NCBI GenBank assembly: GCA_013423325.1 | Contig: BLJB01000158.1 | Location: forward strand, 64,002 to 128,001 | Direction of reading: 5' to 3' | Length of the DNA: 64,000 nucleotides | Source of the DNA: Usnea hakonensis | Lineage: Eukaryota > Ascomycota > Lecanoromycetes > Lecanorales > Parmeliaceae | Part shown: piece after piece, positions 34,040 to 43,241 of the stretch | How positions within the stretch are numbered: position 1 is the stretch's first letter | Layout of the letters: the number at the start of each line of letters is the position of its first letter | The notes under the pieces: generated by a model | The model's database searches: none | Seen by the model: only the letters and a program-made list of their open reading frames with translations | What the model was told of the DNA's origin: nothing | Made by a program: the position numbers and the translations under genes

Positions 34040-34733
34040 CGATTGCGTGGACGAGGCGAATCTCCATCACGGAACAAGAAAAGACTTCCACTATGAAAAT
34101 CGACGAGCCTAAAACTCCGTACGCCAAACGCTACGAGCCCGAAGAAGACGAGGAGGAGATGCGTGTCTTGGACGCATAGGATCTCAAAGTGGACGAATTG
34201 GACAAGGCTCGCGAGGGACGTCGCGCTCGACGAACCCGGGATGCCGAGATCCCGGGCCTGGTTATCGGAGAGCCGGAGGAGGACCTCTCGGTGGCTGGTG
34301 GAGGGGTCGAAGATGATAGGATCGAACGGGTTCGGAGTGCAAGTGCGAGCACGAGAGGCGGTGGGCTTGGTCGTAGTGGGAGTGTGAAGGGGGAGAAGAG
34401 CGTGGTGGTGGATGATGAGGCGCCGGATGGGGAACGACATGATGGGAATGTCCGGCATAAGGATTTTGAAGAGATGAGGAAGAAGCATTACGAGATGAAG
34501 GATGTTAAGGGACTTCTTGGGTAAGTTGCACGTTCTGTCTTCTTTCCTTTCTTCCGTCTTTCCTCCTTCCTCCTTCCTCCCTTCTCTCATCTCTTTATCG
34601 ATCATGTACACTGATGATACCTATGTGTGCAAGACATTCGGCAGAAGAGCTCGAAGCGATGGACAACGATGAGAACGAGGGCCTTCCGCCTTCAGTACCA
34701 AAGCTCAACCCGAAATCCGTCAACGGGACTTAG
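34040..34733 (+). pseudogene. Decayed protein phosphatase inhibitor 2 (GLC8/IPP-2) gene
   Basis: From 34093 the frame reads MKIDEPKTPYAKRYEPEEDE, the conserved PP1-binding region of inhibitor 2, then a TAG at 34177 where LDA-E-DLKVDELD is expected (one-base change from GAG). Upstream, VDEANL is in a different frame from ITEQEKTST, so one base has been lost or gained. Downstream are RHDGNVRHKDFEEMRKKHYE and KGLLG, a 113-bp intron with normal borders (34521-34633), then HSAEELEAMDNDENEG and a stop at 34731. Inhibitor 2 controls protein phosphatase 1 (Glc7). The kept intron shows this is not a retrocopy. Its 5' end cannot be defined. Confidence 0.8.
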
Positions 34734-35554
34734 CTCAGTTGAACGACCCATGGTGACTGCACCGACGCTTTTATGACCGGTTTGTGGGTGGCCAGTCTGT
34801 TTACAAGTAGGACACTAGCTTTAGCGAGCTTTGACTTCGAGCTTACAGATTCAATAACCTTCGCTTTCTGCTCCTACGTCTCTTGTCCCTCCTCATGTAG
34901 GACGTACGTACTCTACGTGAATCTATCCACTATCTGGAAATGTATTGCTCTTCACAAACGTACATTCATGCATCAAGAAAGGAAATTGGCGGGCACCCCA
35001 GCACAATCTGACTGATTTGGAAATACATACCTGGCGCATACCCATCGAAATGGCCAAATGACGAGAGGCAAAGTGGCTGTTACTCGGACATGGCGGACGG
35101 GGCTTTGGAATTTGCTTCTTCAAGTGGTCTGAGCCTTTGGCAGACATGATATTATGATATAGACGAGGCGGGGATTATGTTGTAGAAGTCAGAGGAGTGG
35201 GAATTGCGTTTTGGTCCGGAAAGGACGAGCCTTTCGGAAAGGACAGGGCTCACTTTTAATTGACTTTCCTCGTTTGGTGGGGCGACTTTGGCGGGAATGG
35301 CACCCACACGAATCGAATCGAGCCCATACAAATATAGATGGCCATACAGCTCACTCGTCCATGTCTCTCGCTTCTATCGCACCCATCACAATCCACAGTG
35401 GGATACTTACGGCGCGAACGGAGAGCGACTCTTCTAGCGCCAGAATCGCGAACCTTTTGTGCAAAGATCTAGCGCAACACCAAATTTTTTTCAAACTTTT
35501 TCCAAAAAAGAAAGCTTCATCTACACCCATTGAGTTGCCAGCGCATACTGGTCG
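34734..35554. other. Region between inhibitor-2 pseudogene and complete ADSS paralogue
   Basis: No gene-like frame. The part from about 35290 resembles 33500-33650 and is the flank shared by both ADSS copies. Confidence 0.5.
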
Positions 35555-37101
35555 ATGATGGATATCGTGCTCGGAGCCCAGTGGGGTGATGAGGGCAAGG
35601 GCAAGGTAAGAGTGCTGTCCTCAAAGTTGAACGATGAACGTGAGATGACGAGGCTGACAATTGCTTCTTCCCGTGGAGCTGACGGACCACCTGCTCGCAA
35701 CCAACTCCTATGACGTCTGTGCAAGAGGACAAGGCGGGCATAACGCTGGACATTCGGTCAAGGCCAACGGCGAATGTATCTGCTCGACGAATTCGCCTTT
35801 GAACAAGTCTCCAGGATCGCTGACGAAAAAGCAGCATATAGTCTGCACCTACTACCCTCGGGTCTACTTAATCCGAGACTAGACAATCTCATAGGCTCAG
35901 GCGTCGTGTTCAGCGTGGAAGCCTTCTTCCAGGAGCTGGCTCAGCTGGAATCACAAGGGGTCCCGCGAGTCCACGACCGCGTTCATGTCAGCTCGAGATG
36001 CCACCTGAACCTTGCCCTACATCAAAAAGTTGACGGGCTTTCTGAAGAAGAGCTGGGGACCAATTCCATCGGCACCACGCGCCGCGGCATCGGCCCCACG
36101 TATTCGTGTAAAGCGTCCCGGGACGGGTTAAGAGTCGTTGATATATTCCACGAGGAGTCCTTTGAACGCCGACTTCGCTTGCTCGCAGACGGCTATACGA
36201 AGCGGTATTCTTCACTAAAATACTCTGTCGAAGATGAGATTGAGAGATTCAAATCCTATAAGGAACGGCTGCGTCCATATATTGTCGATGCGGTAGATTA
36301 TATGAGGGCTATACGGCAGAGGAAAGGGTCTATACTAGTCGAAGCGTCTCAGGCGTTAATGGTGAGTAAATTTGTTACTATTGTATGGATTGCTTGCGTA
36401 GCTAATAATTATATATAGCTCGATCTAGACTACGGTAGCTACCCCTGGGTCACCTCCACATCGTGTTCTCTACAAGGATGTATGCAAGGTTTAGGGATCA
36501 GTCCTTTCGAAGTCCGAAACGTAATCGGCGTCGTCAAATGCTATATGACCCGCGTGGGAAGTGGACCATTCTTTACAGAACAGCATGGGGACGTCGGAAA
36601 GAAATTGCAAGAAATTGGTAAAGAGATAGGCGTGTCAACCGGAAGACGAAGAAGATGCGGTTGGCTTGACCTCGTCATTCTCAAATACTCCGCGGCGATA
36701 AATCACTATACCTGTAAGCTATAATCTTCTGGTCAAATCTTCCTCCGTGAATACCTGAATCCTTTCCGTCCTTGACCAAGGCATGCTGACTTCTGAATGT
36801 AGCTATTAACTTAACCAAGCTTGACGTGCTGGATTCGTTTCCCGTGATCAGGGTGGCCACAGCGTATATTACACCTGAAGGTAAGACGCTGACGAGTTTT
36901 CCCGCAGACCTGAGCCTAGATTATACCGTTCACTACCGTGACTTTGAAGGCTGGCAACAAAGTACGAGCGGAGTGCGGACGTGGTCCGAGCTACCCTTGA
37001 AAGCTCAGCAGTATGTCGAGTACATTGAGAAGTCCATTGGGACCAGAATTACCTATATTGGGACTGGTCAAGATCGGGAGGACATGATAATCCGCCAATG
37101 A
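35555..37101 (+). CDS. Adenylosuccinate synthetase paralogue, complete but divergent
   Basis: Five exons 35555-35605, 35679-35775, 35835-36361, 36419-36713 and 36803-37101 encode 422 residues (1269 nt), close to the usual ~430. The enzyme joins IMP and aspartate using GTP in AMP synthesis. Conserved parts: VLGAQWGDEGKGK with the catalytic Asp, GGHNAGHSV with the catalytic His, SIGTTRRGIGPTYSCKASR, VIGVVKCYMTRVGSGPF, STGRRRRCGWLD and a C-terminal YIGTGQDREDMI. Departures: VEASQALM replaces the usual EGA-N/Q-ALM, and TSGVRTWSELP is an altered substrate-binding end loop. All introns have normal signals, so the gene may be expressed. Divergence and its place in an inserted block suggest that it is an extra copy, with the main ADE12 gene elsewhere; that is inference. 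Confidence 0.85.
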
Positions 37102-37666
37102 GATAACAGACCTTGTGCTCTTGCGCAGACATCAGTCCAGTCAGAAAGAGCTAGGAAGTCACATTTGGAAGGACACATATGATCAGAAATCACCCATTTA
37201 CTCTACTCATGGACGAATAGTCACTGCTTCAAAATAATTGGGAGAGTACCTGCTCTGCGGAGAAGCCTGCCGCCAGCCACTTGCTTGCCAGCCAGCCTGC
37301 CGGGAGCCCTTCTACAGAATACCTACGTCCAGCACACCGAGCGCTTCAAGTCATCCAGAAATCACATCAGACTTATTGATAAGGGTCGCACCTCACTATA
37401 CAGCACCAGCCTACGCCAGCGCATTCGTCTTCAGCGAATATCTCTCCGCGGCCACATTCTAGCCAGCCAATCAATCACTAGCTATATTGCCTAGAGTATG
37501 GAGGATCTAGAATGACGAGGACGTCATTTTTGTTGTTTTTTGCGGGCAATTGTTATGGATTTGACAAAAGGGATAGGTATCTTGCACTCGGTAGCCTAGT
37601 CACACAAATCAAAGCAGTCAACTCCCACCATTCTCATCCAGTCCTGAACATTGTAGCAAGTTAGTG
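37102..37666. other. Right part of the inserted block
   Basis: No gene. Contains short GCCAGCC-type repeats near 37265-37310. It ends at the second copy of the hem15-type promoter sequence. Confidence 0.45.
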
Positions 37667-37782
37667 CGGTTGATTGAATCAAAATCTATTAATTATTAAG
37701 GATAAGGTGCTTGTATACCGAAAATTGACGGAGCGTAAATTGATCGGAATGATTTTTGGTGACGCCGAGACATCGTCACGTG
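37667..37782. repeat. Promoter repeat, copy B (ku70 side)
   Basis: About 116 bp, in direct orientation to 33320-33442, sharing the CGGTTGATT start and the TCACGTG end. It lies 134 bp upstream of the ku70 start. The simplest reading is that hem15 and ku70 were divergent neighbours sharing this promoter before the block between the copies arrived. Confidence 0.85.
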
Positions 37783-37915
37783 CAGCGGCGTAAAGTGGTT
37801 CGCGCTAGTCGCGTCTGCCTTGACTCCACATATTGAAATTACTTTACCATTTCTCAGGTGCCTTTTCACAGTGGTCAAATCGCATTTAATTGTTCGACAT
37901 ACGAAAAACTAACGC

Positions 37916-40041
37916 ATGATGGCGGACGAAAACAAGTGGAAACCTCCTGGCGACGAGGAGGATGAGGAGGAAAAAGAAGAAGAAGTCGATGAAGCCGTAA
38001 GCAGGAGCGATACTGCTTAGTGAAGCCCTTGTCTCACAGTCTATAGGCCTATAAGACCGTTAGAGATGCCGTGCTTTTTGTGATCGAAGTCAGCCCATCA
38101 ATGCTTACAGCCCCACCACCATCGGATGCGAAAAAGCAGGAACGGGAATCTCCCAGTCTAGCAGCCTTAAAGTGCGCATATGCTTTGATGCAACAGCGGA
38201 TCATCTCAAATCCCAGCGACATGATGGGTGTCCTTCTCTACGGTACAGAATCAACCAAATTCCAAGAACAAGAAGCTCCGGGAGCGCTGGCATATCCAAA
38301 TTGCTACCTCCTCGCAGACCTTGATATCCCTGCTGCAGGCGATGTCAAGTCTTTGAAAGATCTCGTTGAAGACGATGAGGAATCGCAAAAGCTTCTCGTA
38401 CCAGCTACAGAGCCAGTCTCCATGGCCAATGTCTTGTTCTGCGCGAATCAGATTTTCACTACCAAAGCACCCAATTTCACATCGAGGCGCCTTTTCATCG
38501 TCACAGACAATGACGACCCACACGCCAAGGATAAGGCGCTGAAGTCTTCAGCCGCAGTCCGAGCCAAAGACTTGTATGATCTAGGCGTGATAATAGAGCT
38601 GTTTCCCATTTCACACCCAGACCATGAATTCGACAGGTCCAAGTTCTACGATGTATGCTCTTCATTTTTCATTTCTTCCTCCAATACTGATCTGCTGTAG
38701 GACATCATCTACAACGCTATCCCAACAGATCCAGAAGCTACTGCGCCGGTATCTAGCGGAGCCGCTGCATCTTTTACAAGCGATGGTATATCGCTACTCA
38801 CATCGCTCCTCTCCTCCATTAACTCCAAAGCTGTCGCGAAGCGAGCTCTATTCTCTTCAATACCTTTTGAGATTGGACCCGGTTTCAAGATCTCCGTCAA
38901 AGGGTACATCATTTTCAAACGCCAAACGCCAAAACGAAGCTGCTATGTATGGCTTGAGGGCGAAAAACCACAGCTCGCTACCGGTGTGACCACTCAGATG
39001 GCCGATGACACCGCTAGAACTGTAGAAAAAGCAGAGATCAGGAAAGCTTATAAATTTGGCGGAGAGCAGATCACGTTTACACCAGAAGAAGTATCAAGTC
39101 TCCGTCACTTTGGCGATCCCGGAATCCGGATCATTGGTTTTAAACCTTTATCAATGCTACCTATTTGGGCCAACATCAAGCCATCCACATTCATCTATCC
39201 TTCTGAAGACGACTATGTTGGTTCAACGCGGGTTTTCTCCGCATTGCAGCAAAAGCTTCTGAAGGACGAAAAGGCTGGGATAGTTTGGTTTGTGGCGAGG
39301 AAGAATGCGACACCAGTTATTGCTGCTGTTCTCCCAGGAGCAGAAAGGCTAGATGAAAATGGGGCCCAGATCATACCACCTGGCATGTGGCTTACACAAT
39401 TGCCCTTTGCAGACGATATCAGACAAAATCCAGAAACGAACCTTATTCGTGCACCTGAAGGGCTCATTGATCGGATGAGGGAGGTAGTCCAGCAGCTGCA
39501 GTTGCCCAAAGCCATTTACGACCCTCAAAAGTACCCTAATCCTGCTCTCCAATGGCATTACCGCATCCTGCAAGCCATGGCTTTGGAAGAAGACCTTCCG
39601 GAGAAGCCGGAAGATAAGACAATACCGAAGTATAAACAAATCGACAAGCGAGCTGGACCTTATGTCATGGACTGGGGTCACGAGCTCCACAAGGAACACG
39701 AGGAGTGGCGAAAAGATAACGAGATGATGACCTCCGTTCCAAAGAAACGCTCTGTACCTTCTGGAAAAGATGACATCCCGGACAGAAGCAAAAAAGCGAA
39801 GACTGCGACACCCGACGATGGACCGACGGATGCCGAGATGAAGCATGCTTATATCAAGCAAGGACATACCAAGGTAACCAACCGTTTGCGATGGTCTACC
39901 ACAAGACAAGCTGACTTGTGTTATTTATCTTAGATGACGATACCACAACTAAAAGCCTGGTTGCATGGAAAGGGTATGAGTGTAGGTGGCAAAAAAGCTG
40001 ACTTGCTGGAGAGAGTGGAAGAGTATTTTGAGCAGAAATGA
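37916..40041 (+). CDS. ku70: Ku70 subunit of the Ku DNA-end-binding complex
   Basis: Exons 37916-37996, 38047-38652, 38701-39873 and 39934-40041 encode 655 residues (1968 nt). With Ku80 it binds double-strand ends and starts non-homologous end joining; it also acts at telomeres. An acidic N-terminal stretch (GDEEDEEEKEEE) precedes the von Willebrand A-like domain (VRDAVLFVIEVSPSM, FTSRRLFIVTDNDDPH), then the beta-barrel (AYKFGGEQITFTPEE, IIGFKPLSMLPIWANIKPS) and the C-terminal arm. The last exon encodes a complete SAP domain (TIPQLKAWLHGKGMSVGGKK), the DNA-binding helix pair typical of Ku70. Introns are 48-60 bp with good borders. The ATG at 37919 is an equally possible start. Confidence 0.96.
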
Positions 40042-40450
40042 TGAATGCATGACTGAAGGCTTTAGCATTGGATGTTGAATGTCATCACATGATCGTCAGG
40101 AATCTCGCACTGGATTTCACTGACTGAAGCACACAATCGAAGTTTTTAAAAGGCCTGTATGATACGTATGAGAATGATAATATCTGATGATCACCGGAGT
40201 CCCCATTGTGATACCAAATAACCCGCGTCTCCCGCGTTCTTTTACCTAGATGGTCTTCCAATTGGGGCAAAACAAAATGCTCATATCTCCATTCATCTTA
40301 CAGGTTATGGTATCCAGTAAACAATGGTTATCCAACCAACTCCTAACAATGCCCATAAACATCACAGTAACATTTTTCTTCCGTAGGACAACTATGAGTA
40401 CTAAGTCAGCAAAATCATTCCTATCGTAAGGGGGAAAAAAGCGAGACCTA
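40042..40450. other. Convergent intergenic region
   Basis: Between ku70 (+) and the DUF3431 gene (-); no feature seen. Confidence 0.45.
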
Positions 40451-41437
40451 CTATACAGCATCCTTTCCAAAGATCACATGCCATAGAAATTCCAACACCC
40501 GTCCGCTCTTCGCGTCACTCTTCTCGGTATCAATGATCCATTCCCTAAACCGTACATAGTCACCCAAAGGCCGGACGAGCACCTGCTTCTTTGACACCGC
40601 AAACTGCGCACAACACGCCGCCCCCACCAGCGCCGGCGCGTGCCCCTCTTCCTCCGTACTCGTCCCGGAAAAGATGTCTTGCCACACTTCTGGCGTAACA
40701 TGCTTGTTATGCCTGTGAGCCTCCAGACACCCAGGATTCCAGTTGCAGCGGAGATTGACGTAGCCATTTTGTTGCACAAAGGGGATTTGAAGGGAGTGGA
40801 GGGCGTCGACGTTGTCGTGGAGAGGGGTGTCGGTGTGCCAGGCCGAGAGGAAGCCCGCGCGGTGGGAGTGCAGGAATACGAGGGTTGATGGGAGGTGGGC
40901 ATAGTTGTCGATTATGTAGGATAGGTAGGCCATGGATTCTCGGCCTTTGTTCATGGGGGTTGTGAGGGTGGTGTCTGTGGCGGTGGTGTTGGGAGAGGGA
41001 TTGACGGTGTAAATCGCCGCTTGCCAGCTGTAGCTCTTTTTGTCAGTAAATGTGTCATGGCCCGGAGATATTGGGGGACGTGGAGCGCAGGGCGCATACT
41101 CGGGCAGATTCTGGGCCACCCAGTCCGTGTTCTCCTTGACCGTTTTGGCCATGATGACGACTTTGTCGCTGACCGCGCCGCCGAAGGTCGGGATGTTCTG
41201 CACAGGGCCATGCTGGAAGGTGTTTTTCCATGTGTGGGCGATGTAGGTGGAGACGCCATACTGATCCCATATGTCCTCGAGCTTTATTTTCACGATGAGG
41301 AGGAGGATGATTAGGAAGACGGAGGTACTCAGGGCGAAGCGCAGGGCCAGCCTCATTGTTGTAGCTTTGGGACGGCCGCGGGAAAAGGTGTGCGAGGGTG
41401 CGCAGGACAAGTTGATTGTGGAGACATTTGTGTTCAA
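40451..41437 (-). CDS. DUF3431-family type II membrane protein
   Basis: Single exon. From the first ATG it has 328 residues; the Met at codon 28 (41356) would give 301 and places the membrane segment at the extreme N terminus (MRLALRFALSTSVFLIILLL), which is the likelier start. The remainder is the lumenal DUF3431 domain: VVIMAKTVKENTDWV, then AYLSYIIDNYAHLPSTLVFL, HSHRAGF, YVNLRCNWNPGCLEAH and AACCAQFAVSKKQVLVRP. These proteins are widespread in fungi and, with an N-terminal anchor and a globular lumenal part, look like Golgi or secretory-pathway enzymes. No activity is established for the family as far as I know. Confidence 0.88.
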   Translation of the reverse strand: MNTNVSTINLSCAPSHTFSRGRPKATTMRLALRFALSTSVFLIILLLIVKIKLEDIWDQYGVSTYIAHTWKNTFQHGPVQNIPTFGGAVSDKVVIMAKTVKENTDWVAQNLPEYAPCAPRPPISPGHDTFTDKKSYSWQAAIYTVNPSPNTTATDTTLTTPMNKGRESMAYLSYIIDNYAHLPSTLVFLHSHRAGFLSAWHTDTPLHDNVDALHSLQIPFVQQNGYVNLRCNWNPGCLEAHRHNKHVTPEVWQDIFSGTSTEEEGHAPALVGAACCAQFAVSKKQVLVRPLGDYVRFREWIIDTEKSDAKSGRVLEFLWHVIFGKDAV

Positions 41438-41585
41438 GAGTATCTCATCTCATTTCGTCTCTTTCATTTTAAGGTGCAATTGGCTCTGAGACGAATCTCT
41501 GCTCTTCGCAGTCAATTTAAGCCAGACCGAGGGGAAACTTGTGGATGGGATGCCAAGAGATATAAGGCTGGAGGTGGCTCACGAG

Positions 41586-41713
41586 GGTCGGTAAAAGTAT
41601 AGGTGGCCACGCAAAATCAGTTGCTCCGCCCAGATTCCGTTGACTCTCATACAAATTTTGGTGGGGAAACACGGGTAAATAAATTAGCGTGGCCACCTAT
41701 ACTTTTACCGACC
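41586..41713. mobile_element. 128-bp MITE with perfect 27-bp terminal inverted repeats
   Basis: Positions 41586-41612 (GGTCGGTAAAAGTATAGGTG...) and 41687-41713 are exact inverted repeats of 27 bp. The 74-bp interior has no coding capacity. Different sequence from the element at 9801. No clear target duplication can be fixed, because the outer GGTCGG..CCGACC bases may be terminus or flank. The perfect repeats imply a fairly recent insertion. It lies upstream of the DUF3431 gene, in its probable promoter. Confidence 0.85.
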
Positions 41714-42404
41714 GTCAGTCTCGAGACTCCACCCACTTCATATCTGAAAACTTCAGCTTAATATTATTTACACTGAATCTGAAGTTCTCTGTGGGGCTTA
41801 TTCATGGACAGTGCAAGTGGTCAAGGTACGGTTGCGTTCACTAATCTCTACGCTGAGAGGAAATAGCACTTGCTTTCCTGTTCTTCGTGGAGCCTGAGTA
41901 CTTATCACAAGAGGTACTCTAGGATGGCGCTTCAAATAGCATTCGCAAGGACTCTGAGGCACCAAGTAGGTGGGGCGTTTTTGGATTGAGATTGTTTTAA
42001 TTGTTTTTTTTTCTCTTTGAAAAAGGGAAAAGATGGGGTTGGTACGTTGCGAGTGATTGTATGAGGGTAAAGATCTTCACTCCATAGCAGTGTCGGAGCG
42101 CGGAATGCTCGGAGGATGCCGTTGTCGATCCTACGCCTGTGCTCAAGGCACAATTTTAGAGACCGTCGAGATGTACCCCGGGCCACCCGGCAGCTTGAAG
42201 AAGTCACGAAATCGGCAAGACAACGATGATAAAGAAGTTTGAGAGAGCTGGAAGCGGAATACCATTTCGAACTGGAATGAAGTATAGCTGATATGTGCAT
42301 GAGAGACCTCCCAAAGCAGGACCTTTCCTTTATACACATATTGGAGTGACCGACGGCGTTACCACTGCATTTGTTGGGTTGGTCTGCGAACAACCATGTG
42401 CAAA
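41714..42404. other. Downstream region of the small secreted protein gene
   Basis: No supported gene; a minus-strand frame at 41932-42408 overlaps the end of the secreted protein gene and has no features of its own. Confidence 0.4.
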
Positions 42405-43007
42405 TCAAAATGCTGTATCGTCAATAGCCGCCTCAAATGCGCCGCCACAGTTCGGATCACTATCAGCGGCAGGTGGTTAGTTCTGGTGTTCTCCAAACAA
42501 GCTCTGATGAACAGAACGTATCTCACCTTGCTCCACCACTGGCGTTGTTGAAGAAAGAGCATATGTCATGGGAGAAACAGTCTTGAGTACTTCGTGGTAC
42601 GAAGATCAGCTTTACAAAGATCTAGGTACGAAGGATCACGACAGGCTTACTATACGTTCCCAATAGCGGCTCCTGTGCAGTCTGCACCGCATCTAATTGC
42701 ATGTCAGTGAGCCAATTCACCATGAAGATGACGGATCAGTCTCTTCACCGTCCGTTGCATGCATAACTATCCGATCGCATCCCGTAAGTAAAGCATTTGG
42801 CCTCTGAAGTAAGGGTTGCACCTACTTTCCCTTATTCACCGGATCAACGCCGAAGTTGGATCCCACAAGCCCGGTCCAAGTACAGTTCTCGTCGGCGGAA
42901 TTCGTCCATCTCGCGGTGGCTGTTGTCCCAACCTTGAGACAAACGATTGATGCAGATGCTGGCGAGAGGGCAAAAACTACAAGGGCGAGGTTGAAGACAA
43001 TAGTCAT
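42405..43007 (-). CDS. 119-residue secreted Cys-rich protein with a DCxxHDxC motif, five exons
   Basis: Exons 43007-42826, 42766-42749, 42692-42651, 42589-42527 and 42459-42405 (360 nt, all phases consistent) encode 119 residues. A signal peptide (MTIVFNLALVVFALSPASAS) is followed by IVCLKVGTTATARWTNSADE, ACNGRCGADCTG, TQDCFSHDICSFFNNASGG and DPNCGGAFEAAIDD, so eight cysteines lie in the mature chain. Exon 2 is only 18 nt; it supplies NYACNGR and is needed to keep the frame. Introns are 56-67 bp. The block DCFSHDIC resembles the phospholipase A2 active-site pattern C-C-x2-H-D-x-C with the first Cys changed, but no calcium loop can be assigned, so enzyme activity is only a possibility. Similar secreted fungal proteins exist to my recollection without known function. 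Confidence 0.75.
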
Positions 43008-43241
43008 ATTTGCGATGAGATGAGTTGGCAGATGATGTTTTGAAGAGAAGCAGCAACTGTCATTTCATATATATATTTCACACCCAACCAAAGTCTCCAT
43101 TTTCCTGATACTTGGACCTCGGAATAGCTCGGTGGGGTGGCGGATCTGCAGATAGTCTTGGCAGATCCGCTCCTATCACAAAGCCATGTTTACATATCGT
43201 CGGGGATCTTCCTCTCTACTGCTAGCCGCCGCCACCTATCC

